A stretch of DNA of 64,000 bases from Roseicella frigidaeris (lineage in GTDB: Bacteria > Pseudomonadota > Alphaproteobacteria > Acetobacterales > Acetobacteraceae): positions 496,001 through 560,000 of the forward strand of contig NZ_QLIX01000001.1 in NCBI RefSeq assembly GCF_003258945.1. Direction: 5' to 3'. Position 1 is the stretch's first letter. Every line of letters begins with the position of its first letter. Made by a program: the position numbers and the translations under genes. Shown piece by piece: positions 55,421 to 64,000 of this stretch. A model generated the notes under the pieces. That model saw only the letters and a list, made by a program, of their open reading frames with translations, was not told the DNA's origin and made no database searches.

Positions 55421-56122
55421 TCAGCGCCGGCCGCGACGCAGCAGGAACAGGGCCTGTTCGCCGAAGAGATTGGCCAGCCGCGGCGAGCGGGTCCAGGGCG
55501 CCTTCAGCCCGCGATCGTCCACCGCCAGCCAGCGCACCACCTCGTAGCCCTCGAGCCGGCAGAGATCGAAGAAGTCCCGGATGGTGCAGGGGTGGATGTT
55601 CGGCGTCTCGTACCACTCCCGGTGCCAGGTCTCGGTCACCGGCATCCGGCCCTTGCTGAGCAACTGCCAGCGCAACAGCCAATGGCCGAAATTCGGGAAG
55701 GAGACGATGGCGTGCCGGCCGATGCGCAGCATCTGCCGCAGCACCTCGCGCGGCCGCTCCACCGCCTGCAGGGTGCGCGAGAGCACGACATAGTCGAAGG
55801 CGCCATCCGGATAGAAGGCGAGGTCGTGATCGGCATCGCCCTGGATCACGGCGAGGCCCGCCGCCACCGCCTGCGTCGCCTGCGCCATGTCGATCTCGAT
55901 CCCCCGCGCATCCGCCCCCTTCTCGGCGGAGAGATGCGCGAGCAGCGTGCCGTCGCCGCAGCCGATATCGAGCACCGTCGCGCCCGGCGGCACCATCTCC
56001 GCGATCAGGCGGAGGTCGAGCCGCATGTTCTTGGCGACATAGGTGATCTCGCCGCCGCGCGGCGCGGGCCGTCCGCCGGGGCGGTCGCCATCGTGGCGAT
56101 GGTCGGTCGGGGCCTCGGGCAT
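55421..56122 (-). CDS. metW: Methionine biosynthesis protein MetW
   Basis: A 233-aa SAM-dependent methyltransferase-like partner of MetX. The SAM motif VLDIGCGDGTLLAHL is present, with DLAFYPDGAFDYVVLSRTLQ and SFPNFGHWLLRWQLL as MetW signatures and the C-terminal LFGEQALFLLRR. Work in other alphaproteobacteria and pseudomonads shows MetW is needed for MetX activity, so it acts with the O-acyltransferase. The ATG at 56122 follows metX by 2 nt. Confidence 0.95.
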   Translation of the reverse strand: MPEAPTDHRHDGDRPGGRPAPRGGEITYVAKNMRLDLRLIAEMVPPGATVLDIGCGDGTLLAHLSAEKGADARGIEIDMAQATQAVAAGLAVIQGDADHDLAFYPDGAFDYVVLSRTLQAVERPREVLRQMLRIGRHAIVSFPNFGHWLLRWQLLSKGRMPVTETWHREWYETPNIHPCTIRDFFDLCRLEGYEVVRWLAVDDRGLKAPWTRSPRLANLFGEQALFLLRRGRR

Positions 56123-56124
56123 GC

Positions 56125-57291
56125 TCACACCCCCAGCCGGTCGGCGCAGCCGGCGAGGAAGCCGCCGAGCGCGCGGTGGAAATCGGGCTCGTCCAGCAGG
56201 AAGGCGTCGTGCCCCTTGTCCGAGGTGATCTCGACGAAGGAGACATTGGCCGCGGCGGCGTTCAGCGCCCGCACGATGGCGCGGCTCTCGGCCGTCGGGA
56301 ACAGCCAGTCGCTGCTGAAGGAGGCGACGAAGAAGCGGGTCGGCGTGCCGCGGAAGGCGGCGGCGAGGTCGCCCCCACGCTCCGCCGCCAGGTCGAAGTA
56401 GTCCATCGCCCGGGTGATGGTCAGGTAGGAATTGGCGTCGAAGCGGCGGACGAAGGTGCTGCCCTGGTGGCGCAGGTAGCTCTCCACCTCGAAGACATCC
56501 TCGAGGAAGGTGAGGGCGCCGCGCGGGTTGGTGTCGCCGCGCAGGCGGCGGCCGAATTTCCGCGTCAGCGCCTGCTCCGAGAGATAGGTGATGTGCGCCA
56601 CCATGCGGGCGACCGAGAGCCCCTGGGCCGGCACCCCTCCCGCCTCCCAGTAGCGGCCGCCTTGCCAGGCCGGGTCGGCATGGATGGCGGCGCGGCCGAC
56701 CTCGTGGAAGGCGATGTTCTGGGCGCTGTGATAGGCGGCGGTGGCGATGGGGGCGGCGGCGAAGACCGTCTCCGGGAAGGTCGCCGCCCATTCCAGCGCC
56801 TGCATGCCCCCCATGGAGCCGCCGACCACGGCCAGCAGGCGGGCGATGCCGAGATGCTCGACCAGCCGCTTCTGGGCGCGGACCATGTCGCGGATGGTGA
56901 TGTTGGGGAAATCCGTGCCCCAGGGCCGGCCGAGCCCGCGCCCGGCGGCATCCGTCATCTCCTCCTGCGGCCCGGTGCTGCCCATGCAGCCGCCGAGGAC
57001 ATTGGCGCAGATCAGGAAGTAGCGGTCGGTGTCGAGCGGCTTGCCGGGGCCGACGACGCTCTCCCACCAGCCGGGCTTGCCGGTCAGCGGGTGCGGCTCG
57101 GCCACGTACTGGTCGCCGGTCAGCGCATGGCAGACCAGCACGGCGTTGCTGCGCGCCGCGTTCAGCCGGCCATAGGTGCGGTAGGCCACCGCCAGCGGCG
57201 CGATCGCCATGCCGCAATCGAGCGCCAGGCCGTCGGCGAAGACGGCGCGCTGGTGATCGACCTGCGGGAAGGGGGCGACGGGGGCTGACAT
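56125..57291 (-). CDS. metX: Homoserine O-acetyltransferase
   Basis: A 388-aa alpha/beta hydrolase that activates homoserine in methionine synthesis. The nucleophile serine is in [14 protein letters not shown], the oxyanion-side block [10 protein letters not shown] is present, and the Asp/His pair is in SSDWLFPT and [13 protein letters not shown]. The enzyme may be acetyl- or succinyl-specific, which sequence alone does not settle. GAGGA lies 10 nt upstream of the ATG. The gene is divergent from the chorismate mutase operon. Confidence 0.95.
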   Translation of the reverse strand: MSAPVAPFPQVDHQRAVFADGLALDCGMAIAPLAVAYRTYGRLNAARSNAVLVCHALTGDQYVAEPHPLTGKPGWWESVVGPGKPLDTDRYFLICANVLGGCMGSTGPQEEMTDAAGRGLGRPWGTDFPNITIRDMVRAQKRLVEHLGIARLLAVVGGSMGGMQALEWAATFPETVFAAAPIATAAYHSAQNIAFHEVGRAAIHADPAWQGGRYWEAGGVPAQGLSVARMVAHITYLSEQALTRKFGRRLRGDTNPRGALTFLEDVFEVESYLRHQGSTFVRRFDANSYLTITRAMDYFDLAAERGGDLAAAFRGTPTRFFVASFSSDWLFPTAESRAIVRALNAAAANVSFVEITSDKGHDAFLLDEPDFHRALGGFLAGCADRLGV

Positions 57292-57355
57292 GCGGGCGGC
57301 GTCCTCGGGCTGGCCTGCATAGAGCAGAACGCCCGCCGCCGGAACCGCCGCCGCG

Positions 57356-57373
57356 CGATCGGCCTGGCGATCG
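57356..57373. promoter_or_regulatory. Paired CGATCG sites upstream of metX
   Basis: CGATCG occurs at 57356-57361 and 57368-57373, 12 nt apart, within the 282-nt divergent gap between metX and the chorismate mutase gene. The spacing of about one helical turn could suit a dimeric regulator, but this is only a pattern. Confidence 0.25.
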
Positions 57374-57465
57374 ACTTGGCGTTGCGGCCGGTGGCGTCTA
57401 AGAACGCCCCTGAAACCGCAGCGCCGCCGCGCGGGGACCGGGACCGCCCGCCGCTCCGGCTGCCG

Positions 57466-57487
57466 CGCCCCCGCCGCGGCGGGGGCG
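57466..57487. repeat. Perfect 22-nt GC palindrome
   Basis: CGCCCCCGCCG is followed directly by its complement, upstream of the chorismate mutase gene. The same core is in the hairpin at 15007-15040. Confidence 0.5.
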
Positions 57488-57573
57488 GGCGGCGACAGGA
57501 TGCGGCCGGCGCTGCACAATGCGGGCGCCCCGAGACAGGGACGCCCCGAAGCAGGGCGGAAAGATACCGTAGG

Positions 57574-58422
57574 ATGACCGCAGCCGCCGATTCCGTGCCC
57601 CTCCCGCCCGAGGCCGCGCTCGCGGCCCTGCGGGACGAGATCGACCGGCTGGACCAGCAGATCCTCGGCCTGCTGCGCCGCCGCTACGAGGTGGTCGCCA
57701 CGCTCGCCGGCAGCCGCATCAAGAGCGGCAGCGGGCCGCTGCGCCCGGGGCGGGAGGCGATGATCCTGCGCCGGCTGCTGGCCGAGAGCGCTGGCGGCGT
57801 GCCGCCCGGGGCGGTGGTGCGGATCTGGCACGAGATCATCAGCGCCAGCAGCGCCCTGCAGGGCGGCTACACCGTCGCCCTGCCGGCGCGCGACGAGGCC
57901 GGGCTGCTGCTGGCCCGCGACCATTTCGGCGGCGCCATCGCGCTCCGCCCGCTGCCGAGCCCGGCCGCCGCCCTCTCGGCCCTCTCCAGCGGCGAGGCGC
58001 AGGTGGCGATCCTGCCCCTGCCGGAGGAGGGCGAGCCGCCCGAGCGCGCCTGGTGGACGGCGCTGGCGGCGCCGCGGCTGCAAGTGGCGGCGCGGCTGCC
58101 TTTCTGGCGGCCCGCCGGCTATGCCGGGCCGGAGGCGCTGGCGGTGATGCCGGGCGCGCCGGACCCGAGCGGGGCGGACCGCTCCCTGCTGCGGCTCGAG
58201 ACCGCGGCGGCGGCCGGGCGGGCCAGCCTGCTCGCCGCCCTCGAGGCCGCCGGCCTGCCGGCGCTCGGCCTGCAGATCCAGCGCGAGGCCGGCCATGCCC
58301 TGGCGCTGGCCGAGATCGAGGGGGTGGTCGCGGCCGGCGATCCGCGCCTGGCCCGGCTGCCCTTCGCCCATGTCGTGCCGCTCGGCTTCTACGCCGTCCC
58401 GGCGAGTGGAGATCCAGGCTGA
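57574..58422 (+). CDS. Chorismate mutase (AroQ) with extra C-terminal domain
   Basis: The 282-aa protein has an AroQ domain at residues about 12-95 ([20 protein letters not shown], then [14 protein letters not shown] and a final helix) that turns chorismate into prephenate. The remaining 185 residues resemble a prephenate-dehydratase-type or binding-protein-like fold, but the catalytic Thr-Arg-Phe motif of the dehydratase is missing. The C-terminal domain may be a remnant or a regulatory domain. It starts the CM-hisC-tyrC operon, with a one-base overlap (TGATG) to hisC. Confidence 0.85.
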   Translation: MTAAADSVPLPPEAALAALRDEIDRLDQQILGLLRRRYEVVATLAGSRIKSGSGPLRPGREAMILRRLLAESAGGVPPGAVVRIWHEIISASSALQGGYTVALPARDEAGLLLARDHFGGAIALRPLPSPAAALSALSSGEAQVAILPLPEEGEPPERAWWTALAAPRLQVAARLPFWRPAGYAGPEALAVMPGAPDPSGADRSLLRLETAAAAGRASLLAALEAAGLPALGLQIQREAGHALALAEIEGVVAAGDPRLARLPFAHVVPLGFYAVPASGDPG

Positions 58423-59516
58423 TGCCGACCCTGCTGCCCCGCCCCTCCATCCTCTCGATCGAGCCCTATGTGGGCGGCGAGTCGAAGATCCCGGGCGTCA
58501 ACCGCATCGTGAAGCTCTCCTCCAACGAGGGGGCCTTCGGGGTGCCGCCGGGCGCCCAGGCCGCCTATGCGAGGCTCGCCGCCGAGCTGCACCGCTACCC
58601 CGATGGCAGCGCCACGGCGCTGCGCGCGGCGATCGGCGCCCGCTTCGGCCTCGATCCGGCGCGGATCGTCTGCGGCAACGGCTCGGACGAGCTGATCGGC
58701 GCGCTGATCCTCGCCTATGGCGGCGAGGGCACCGAGCTGGTGATGAGCGCGCATGGCTTCGTCATGTACGACATCGCCGGCCGCTATGCCGGCTGCCGGG
58801 TGATCAAGGTGCCGGAGCGCGACCTCACCGCCGATGTCGATGCCATGCTGGCGGCCGTCGGCCCGCGGACGCGGCTGGTCTTCCTCGCCAACCCGAACAA
58901 CCCGACCGGCTCCATGCTGCCAGCCGGGGAGGTGGCGCGGCTGCGCGCCGGGCTGCCCGAGGAGGTGCTGCTGGTGCTGGACAGCGCCTATGCCGAATAC
59001 GTCACCCGGCCGGATTACGACCCCGGCACGGCGCTGGTCGAGGCCGGCACCAACACGGTGATGACGCGGACCTTCAGCAAGATCTTCGGCCTCGGCGGCG
59101 TGCGCCTCGGCTGGTGCTACGCGCCGGCGCATGTCATCGACATCCTCAACCGCGTCCGCGGCCCCTTCAACGTCAACGCCCCCGCCATGGCCGCCGGCAT
59201 CGCCGCGCTGGCCGAGCCGGATTGGGTGGAGACCTCCGTCGCGCACAACGCGGAGTGGCGGGCGCGGCTCTCGGAGGGGCTGCGCGCCGCCGGTATCGGC
59301 GTGCATCCGAGCGAGGGCAATTTCATCCTCGCCGATTTCGGCACCGCCGAGCGGGCCAAGGCGGCGGATGCGGCGCTGAAGCAGCGCGGCCTGATCGTGC
59401 GCATGATGGGCGCCTATGCCCTGCCGCAGGCGCTGCGCATCACCATCGGCACGGCCGAGGAGTGCACCATGGTGCTGGACGCGCTGACGGGCTTCATGCG
59501 CGGCGCGAATGGCTGA
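58422..59516 (+). CDS. hisC: Histidinol-phosphate / aromatic aminotransferase
   Basis: A 364-aa PLP aminotransferase. The PLP lysine is Lys220 in [36 protein letters not shown] and DSAYAEY are the cofactor motifs. HisC-type enzymes also transaminate prephenate or phenylpyruvate. Its position between chorismate mutase and TyrC suggests a Tyr/Phe role as well as histidine. The start overlaps the upstream stop by one base. Confidence 0.95.
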   Translation: MPTLLPRPSILSIEPYVGGESKIPGVNRIVKLSSNEGAFGVPPGAQAAYARLAAELHRYPDGSATALRAAIGARFGLDPARIVCGNGSDELIGALILAYGGEGTELVMSAHGFVMYDIAGRYAGCRVIKVPERDLTADVDAMLAAVGPRTRLVFLANPNNPTGSMLPAGEVARLRAGLPEEVLLVLDSAYAEYVTRPDYDPGTALVEAGTNTVMTRTFSKIFGLGGVRLGWCYAPAHVIDILNRVRGPFNVNAPAMAAGIAALAEPDWVETSVAHNAEWRARLSEGLRAAGIGVHPSEGNFILADFGTAERAKAADAALKQRGLIVRMMGAYALPQALRITIGTAEECTMVLDALTGFMRGANG

Positions 59517-60450
59517 GCAGTTCTTCGGGCGCGGCGCGGCGACGCCGGACCAGGTGCGGACGCAGGCGGCGCCGCTCTTCGAGCGGCTCTGCCTGATCGG
59601 CGCTGGGCTGATCGGCAGCTCCATCGCCCGCGCGGCGCGGGCCAAGGGCGGCATCGCCCGCAGCATCGTCGCCCATACCCGGCGGCCGGAGACGCTGGAC
59701 CGCATCCGCGCCCTCGGCTTCGCCGATGTGGTGGAGCCGGATGCGGCGCGGGCGGTGGCGGGGGCGGATGGCGTCATCCTCTGCGTGCCCGTCGGCGCCT
59801 ATGCCGGGGTGATGCGCGAGATCGCACCGCATCTGGCGCCGGGCTGCATCCTCACCGATGTCGGCTCGACCAAGGGCAGCGTGATCCGCGACCTGCGGCC
59901 GCTGCTGCCGCCGGGCGTGCATCTGGTGCCGGCGCATCCCATGGCCGGCACCGAGCACAGTGGCCCGGATGCCGGCTTCGCCGAGCTCTTCGAGGGGCGC
60001 TACTGCATCCTGACGCCGCTGCGCGAGGGCGATCCGGCGGCGACGGAGCGGGTGGCGGAGCTGTGGCGCCGCTGCGGCTCCATGGTCGAGCGGATGGATG
60101 CCGAGACGCATGACAAGGTGGTGGCGATCGTCTCGCACCTGCCGCACCTGATCGCCTTCACCATCTGCGGCACCGCCGACGACCTGGCGGAGGAGACGCG
60201 CGAGGCGGTGCTGCGCTTCGCCGCCTCCGGCTTCCGCGACTTCACCCGCATCGCCGCCAGCGATGTCGATATGTGGCGCGACATCTTCCTCAACAACCGC
60301 GACGCCTTGCTCGAGATGCTGGCCCGCTTCACCGAGGACAGCCACGCCCTGGCGCGGGCCGTGCGCTGGGGCCAGGCGGATTTCATCGAGGACCGCATCC
60401 GCCGCGGCCGGCGCATCCGGCGCGGGTTGATCGAGCGCCGGCAGGCCTGA
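59509..60450 (+). CDS. tyrC: Cyclohexadienyl/prephenate dehydrogenase
   Basis: A 313-aa NAD-dependent dehydrogenase for prephenate or arogenate in tyrosine synthesis. [19 protein letters not shown] is the Rossmann motif, and [14 protein letters not shown] holds the substrate histidine. [20 protein letters not shown] is a family block. The start overlaps hisC by 8 bases. The first 25 residues ([19 protein letters not shown]) are an unusual polar extension before the Rossmann fold. Confidence 0.95.
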   Translation: MAEQFFGRGAATPDQVRTQAAPLFERLCLIGAGLIGSSIARAARAKGGIARSIVAHTRRPETLDRIRALGFADVVEPDAARAVAGADGVILCVPVGAYAGVMREIAPHLAPGCILTDVGSTKGSVIRDLRPLLPPGVHLVPAHPMAGTEHSGPDAGFAELFEGRYCILTPLREGDPAATERVAELWRRCGSMVERMDAETHDKVVAIVSHLPHLIAFTICGTADDLAEETREAVLRFAASGFRDFTRIAASDVDMWRDIFLNNRDALLEMLARFTEDSHALARAVRWGQADFIEDRIRRGRRIRRGLIERRQA

Positions 60451-60496
60451 CGGCCGGCGCCCTACGGGCCGCGTCATGGCGGTTGCGGTTCGCTCT

Positions 60497-60529
60497 GCCG
60501 CTTCGCTATGGTTGCATGGCTATAGCGGC
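60497..60529. terminator. Hairpin after tyrC
   Basis: GCCGCT (60497-60502) pairs with AGCGGC (60524-60529) in the 166-nt gap, 46 nt past the tyrC stop. No T-run follows. The rest of the gap shows only the ribosome-binding site of the next gene. Confidence 0.35.
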
Positions 60530-60616
60530 GCGGGCTGCCGGGGTCGCGCCGTGGCGCCGGGGAAGACCCGGTCGCCGCCTCGCCGCAGGATGGCGGCGCG
60601 ACAACGGGAGGAACCC

Positions 60617-61612
60617 ATGCAAAAGCGATTGCGCGCCACCCTGCGTGGCCTGCGCCGGGCCGCCATGGCGGCCGGTCTTCTGGCGCTTCCCCTGGCCGCC
60701 GGCAGCGCGGCAGCCGATGTCGTGGTCCCTGGCCACGGCGACTTCCCCGAAAGCCTGCATGCCAGCGCCGACGGCACGCTCTTCTTCAGCAGCATGGCCG
60801 GCGGCCGGATCTTCCGCGCCGCGCCCGGCGCGGCCGAGGCCCGCGAATGGATCCCGGCCGGCACCAACGGCCTCTCCTCGGTGCTCGGCATCCTCGCCGA
60901 CGACCGGTCCGGCACGCTCTATGCCTGCTCGAACGACATGGGCTTCGCCGGCATCACGGTGCCGACGGGCAACACGCCGCCGGCGCTGAAGCTGTTCGAT
61001 TTGCGGACCGGCGCGGCGAAGGGCAGCTTCCCCTTCCCGCCCGGCACCATCGAGGGACAGTCGCCGCTCTGCAACGACATCGCGGTCGCGGGCGACGGCA
61101 CGGCCTATGTGACCGACACGCTGTCCGGGCGCCTCCTCCGGCTGCGGCCGGGCGCCACGGCGCTCGAGGTCTGGGCGCGCGATCCGCGATGGAACGACAA
61201 GGGGCCACGGCTCGATGGCATCGCCATCGGCGAGGGCGCGCTCTACGTGAACTTCTTCGAGGGCGACGGGCTGTTCCGCGTGGCGATCGGGCCGGACGGC
61301 AGCGCCGGCGCGGTGACGAAGCTCAGGACCTCGCGCCCGCTCGTCCATGCCGACGGGCTGCGCATGGCCGGGCCGAACACGCTGCTGATGGTCGAGGGCG
61401 AGGGCAAGGGCACGCTCGACCTCATCACCATCAAGGGCGACGAGGCGGAGATCCAGGTGGTGCGGGACGGGTTCCAGGGACCGGTGTCGGTCGTCCAGCA
61501 TGGCGACACGATCCACGTGCTCGATGTGCCGCTGAAGTACCTCTTCGATCCGGCGCTGCGGTCGCAGACGCCGCCGCCCTTCAAGGCGGTCCCCGTGAAG
61601 CAGCCGAGATAG
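60617..61612 (+). CDS. Exported SMP-30/gluconolactonase-like beta-propeller protein
   Basis: The 331-aa protein has a signal peptide (AAMAAGLLALPLAAGSAAAD, residues about 15-38) and a six-bladed SMP-30-type propeller: FPESLHASADGTLFFSSMAG, ILADDRSGTLYACS, NDIAVAGDGTAYVTDT, LDGIAIGEGALYVN and HADGLRMAGPNTLLMVEGEG. Calcium-binding residues are plausible. It may act on a lactone or sugar-derived product in the periplasm. GGGAGGAA precedes the ATG at 60617. It faces the opposing cluster with 12 nt between stops. Confidence 0.88.
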   Translation: MQKRLRATLRGLRRAAMAAGLLALPLAAGSAAADVVVPGHGDFPESLHASADGTLFFSSMAGGRIFRAAPGAAEAREWIPAGTNGLSSVLGILADDRSGTLYACSNDMGFAGITVPTGNTPPALKLFDLRTGAAKGSFPFPPGTIEGQSPLCNDIAVAGDGTAYVTDTLSGRLLRLRPGATALEVWARDPRWNDKGPRLDGIAIGEGALYVNFFEGDGLFRVAIGPDGSAGAVTKLRTSRPLVHADGLRMAGPNTLLMVEGEGKGTLDLITIKGDEAEIQVVRDGFQGPVSVVQHGDTIHVLDVPLKYLFDPALRSQTPPPFKAVPVKQPR

Positions 61613-61624
61613 GGCGGCGGCGCG

Positions 61625-62080
61625 TCAGGGCATGATGTCGGCCGCGTCGCAGGCGGCCGGGATCACCGCCTCCGCCGGCAGACTGCCCTCGGCATAGCGT
61701 TCGAGGCGCGCGCGGAAGTCCCGGTAGGGCGCGCTGGCCTGCTGCGCATGGCAGGTGGTGGACATGCCGGCGAGCTCGCGCGGCAGGCCGCCATTCTCCT
61801 CCACGATGCGCTGCATCCGCTCTCGCACCCGGGCGAGTTCGGCCCGGGTGCGGCCCTGGTAGCGGCTGCGGGCCTCGGGCGAGAAGGGGCAGTGCTCGAA
61901 GCGCTCGGCCAGGGCGCGGCGGAACATGCGCCCGGCGAGCGGATCGCCGCAGGCATCGAACTGGTAGAGCGAGATGGCGAAGCCACGCTCGAAGGCCTCG
62001 GTGTCCTGCAGCGGCGGATCCTGCGCCGGGCCGGCCGCCACGAGCAGCAGGGCGGCGGCGAGCAGCGGCGCGCGCCTCAT
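61625..62080 (-). CDS. Exported small protein with four cysteines, unknown function
   Basis: A 151-aa protein with a signal peptide (LLAAALLLVAAGPAQ). The mature part has four cysteines, in FDACGDPL, EHCPFSP, STTCHAQQ and AACDAAD, and helical repeats of charged residues. No family recognised. It overlaps the diheme cytochrome gene by ATGA, so the two are made together. The cysteines may form disulfides in the periplasm. Confidence 0.82.
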   Translation of the reverse strand: MRRAPLLAAALLLVAAGPAQDPPLQDTEAFERGFAISLYQFDACGDPLAGRMFRRALAERFEHCPFSPEARSRYQGRTRAELARVRERMQRIVEENGGLPRELAGMSTTCHAQQASAPYRDFRARLERYAEGSLPAEAVIPAACDAADIMP

Positions 62081-62661
62081 TCCGGACTCTCCAGGTAGAG
62101 GGCGATCGCGGTGATCTCGTCATCCGAGAGGCCGCCGGCAACCTCGTTCATCGCCGCGACGCCGACGCTCGGGCGGGCGTTCTTGCGGTAATCCTCGAGC
62201 GCCTTCGCCGTGTACTCGCGCGTCTGGTGGGCGATCGCCGGCGCGGCCTGGCTGCCGGCGTAATTGTCCATGTGGCAGGAGGCGCAGCGGTGCCGCGCGG
62301 CGGCCTGCTTGCCCATCTCGTGCAGCGCCGGCTCGGCCGGGCCGGGCGGCGGGCTGATGCGCGGGAGGGAGGCGAAGAAGGCGCCGAGGTTGCGCAGCTC
62401 CTCGTCGGAGAGCTCGGCGGCCTGCGGCTGCATGATCTCGCTCTGCCGCCGGCCGGAGCGGAAGAAGACGAGCTGCCATTGCAGGTAGCGCTCCTTCTGC
62501 CCCGCGAGGGAGGGAATGGATCGGTCGGCGGTGATGCCGTCCGTGCCGTGGCAGGCCATGCAAGGCTCGGCGCGGACGCGGCCGGCCTCGATATCGGCGG
62601 CTTCGGCGGTGGGGAAGGCGAGGCAGGCGGCGGCCGCGAGGGCGGCGAAGAATGGGCGCAT
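62077..62661 (-). CDS. Di-haem c-type cytochrome (c553/c4-like)
   Basis: The 194-aa protein has a signal peptide (PFFAALAAAACLAFPTAEA) and two haem motifs, CMACH at residues 34-38 and CASCH at 126-130. Distal Met ligands are plausible in EIMQPQ and GVAAMNEV. It should carry electrons in the periplasm. It follows the PQQ-type dehydrogenase gene by 64 nt, and the four-cysteine gene overlaps its stop. Confidence 0.92.
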   Translation of the reverse strand: MRPFFAALAAAACLAFPTAEAADIEAGRVRAEPCMACHGTDGITADRSIPSLAGQKERYLQWQLVFFRSGRRQSEIMQPQAAELSDEELRNLGAFFASLPRISPPPGPAEPALHEMGKQAAARHRCASCHMDNYAGSQAAPAIAHQTREYTAKALEDYRKNARPSVGVAAMNEVAGGLSDDEITAIALYLESPE

Positions 62662-62725
62662 GCGCGGCTCCGTCCAGGTGCGAGGGCGTGCCGCCCGGTC
62701 GCCGTGACCGGGCGGCTGCCTCGCC

Positions 62726-63985
62726 TCAGCGGGAATAGCTGATGCGGTAGATGGCGCCTGCCCAGTCATCCGCGACCAGCAACGCGCCATCCTTGGCGAC
62801 GACGACGTCGGCCGGGCGGCCGGAATACTCCTGCGCCCCGGTCAGCCAGCCCTCGGCGAAGATCTCCTGCTTGGCGTTCTTGCCGTCCGGATCGACGGTG
62901 ACGTGCACGATCCGCCCGCCCTGGTACTTGTGCCGGTTCCAGGAGCCATGCTCGGCGATGAAGATGGTGTTGCGGTACTCCGCCGGGAACATGCTGCCGG
63001 TGTAGAATTTCATCCCAAGCGGCGCGACATGGGCGCCGAGGTTCAGCACCGGCGGGGTGAACTCGTCGCATTTGTGGCCCATGGCGAACTTCGGATCGGG
63101 CATGTCGCCCTGGTGGCAGTAGGGGTAACCGAAATGCTCGCCCAGCCGGCCGATGCGGTTCAGCTTGTCGCTCGGCATGTCGTCGCTGACCCAGTCCCGG
63201 GCATTCTCGGTGAACCAGTACTGCCCGGTGCGCGGATCGATGTCGCCGCCGACGCTGTTGCGCACGCCGAGCGCGACGAGCTCGGCGAGGCCGTTCGGGT
63301 GCACGCGGCGGATCTGCGAGAGGCTGGTCGGGGGGATGCCGATGTTGAAGGGCGGGCCGAAGGGCAGGTACATCGCGCCCTCCTTGTCCATGACGATGTA
63401 CTTCCAGCCATGCGCGACGAAGGGCGGCATGTCGTCGTAGACGACGGTCGGCTCGGGCATGGCGCCGAGCTTCGACTCCGCGCCGTCGTAGCGGAGCAGT
63501 TTGTCGATGGCGACCACGTAGAGCGCGCCGTCGCGGAAGGCGACGCCGGTGGGCATGTTCAGCCCCTTCAGGATCGTCTTGACCTCGCGCTTGCCGCCCG
63601 AATCGGTCACCGCATAGACGCTGCCGGCACCGAAGGAGCCGACGAAGAGCGTGCCGTTGTCGCCCCAGGCCATCTGCCGCGCCTCGGGAATGCCGGAGGC
63701 ATAGACCTCGATCTTGAAGCCGGGCGGCAGCTTGATCTTCTTCAGGTTGTCCTGCAGCTCGGCGAGCGGCGTCGGGGTGGCCGGGCCGACCGGTGGCGCC
63801 AGGCCCTTCTGCCCCTCGGTCTCGTCGCCCAGGAACCAGTCGGGCGGCGGGTTCTTCCAGAAGCTCGGCTTGCTGCTGTCGTAGCTCTTGAGCTGCGCGG
63901 CGGCCGGTCCGGCGCCGAGCGCCAGCCCCGCCGCGGCGAGCGCGGCGAGCGCGATCCCCCGCTTCCGCAATGATGTACCGGACAT
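62726..63985 (-). CDS. PQQ-dependent sugar dehydrogenase / sorbosone dehydrogenase-like
   Basis: A 419-aa exported beta-propeller protein. Signal peptide: ALAALAAAGLALGAGPAAAQ. The glucose/sorbosone dehydrogenase pattern is visible in FKIEVYASGIPEARQMAWGD, LKGLNMPTGVAFRDGALYVV, VRNSVGGDIDPRTGQYWFTENARD and EYSGRPADVVVAKDGALLVADD. It would oxidise an aldose or sorbosone in the periplasm and pass electrons to the adjacent di-haem cytochrome. The 15 bases left in the window upstream of the ATG at 63985 include GGGGAA. Confidence 0.92.
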   Translation of the reverse strand: MSGTSLRKRGIALAALAAAGLALGAGPAAAQLKSYDSSKPSFWKNPPPDWFLGDETEGQKGLAPPVGPATPTPLAELQDNLKKIKLPPGFKIEVYASGIPEARQMAWGDNGTLFVGSFGAGSVYAVTDSGGKREVKTILKGLNMPTGVAFRDGALYVVAIDKLLRYDGAESKLGAMPEPTVVYDDMPPFVAHGWKYIVMDKEGAMYLPFGPPFNIGIPPTSLSQIRRVHPNGLAELVALGVRNSVGGDIDPRTGQYWFTENARDWVSDDMPSDKLNRIGRLGEHFGYPYCHQGDMPDPKFAMGHKCDEFTPPVLNLGAHVAPLGMKFYTGSMFPAEYRNTIFIAEHGSWNRHKYQGGRIVHVTVDPDGKNAKQEIFAEGWLTGAQEYSGRPADVVVAKDGALLVADDWAGAIYRISYSR

Positions 63986-64000
63986 GGACGGTTCCCCGTT

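Noticed and set aside
57292-57420. SAM-II or similar riboswitch upstream of metX
   Set aside because: The conserved SAM-II pseudoknot bases are not present; only GC-rich sequence and a Shine-Dalgarno site.

Overview
The window is a stretch of chromosome from a very GC-rich alphaproteobacterium. Gene content and order point to the Acetobacteraceae (a Roseomonas-like organism). Supporting points are glyS next to ppdK, the gpmI-envC-ctpA-divergent polysaccharide deacetylase-rppH run, tkt-gap-pgk, metX-metW, a chorismate mutase-hisC-tyrC operon, PQQ-type sugar oxidation genes and strong C/G bias at third codon positions. This placement rests on gene recognition only; no database was searched. Almost all of the window is housekeeping or envelope genes with short gaps. 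I see no tRNA or rRNA gene, no CRISPR array, no prophage and no insertion sequence.

Layout. 1-4.6 kb: the 3' end of glyS, ppdK and a stress-type SDR. 4.6-7.0 kb (minus): ygfZ and a polytopic membrane protein broken by a frameshift. 7.1-12.8 kb (plus): a tightly coupled surface-glycan operon of four glycosyltransferases (GT9, GT2, GT4, GT4) followed by an asparagine synthetase-like amidotransferase. 12.8-16.9 kb: a DUF29 remnant, dihydroorotase, a GFA-family protein, and mobB-moeA for molybdenum cofactor. 16.9-23.2 kb (minus): gpmI, envC, ctpA, the deacetylase and rppH, which is glycolysis plus cell-envelope remodelling. 23.3-26.6 kb: a flavin/PNP oxidase-like protein, 3-hydroxyacyl-CoA dehydrogenase and etfBA, with a strong intrinsic terminator between etfA and the dehydrogenase. 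26.8-30.6 kb: a HIG1-type protein, a large MscS channel and azlCD. 30.6-35.0 kb (minus): rpmI, rplT, pheS and pheT, with a perfect terminator/attenuator hairpin between rplT and pheS; azlC starts 30 nt after pheT. 35.2-43.3 kb: a HerA-type ATPase, an amidase, dapF-mtaB-ftsY, an AhpD-like protein and a creatininase-family amidohydrolase. 43.3-51.0 kb (minus): fabD, fabG, tkt, gap, pgk, then three small genes. 51.2-55.2 kb: a GT-A glycosyltransferase, a GT4-FkbM fusion, an SDR lacking its tyrosine, palindromic elements and a 76-aa orphan. 55.4-60.5 kb: metX-metW (minus) divergent from chorismate mutase-hisC-tyrC (plus). 60.6-64 kb: an exported SMP-30-like protein facing a PQQ-type sugar dehydrogenase, a di-haem cytochrome c and a small four-cysteine exported protein.

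Cells of this type would use the fab, tkt/gap/pgk/gpmI/ppdK genes for central carbon and lipid metabolism and etfAB/Hbd for acyl-CoA oxidation. The envelope genes make or modify surface glycans and peptidoglycan. The last block looks like a periplasmic oxidation module passing electrons to a c-type cytochrome. I do not see an unmistakable new defence or mobile system. The most unusual items are the glycan operon ending in an Asn-synthetase, the GT4-FkbM fusion locus, the unknown cysteine-rich partner of the di-haem cytochrome, the degenerate regulatory-looking domain on the chorismate mutase, the hairpin inside the rplT-pheS junction, and a sharp composition break inside glyS.
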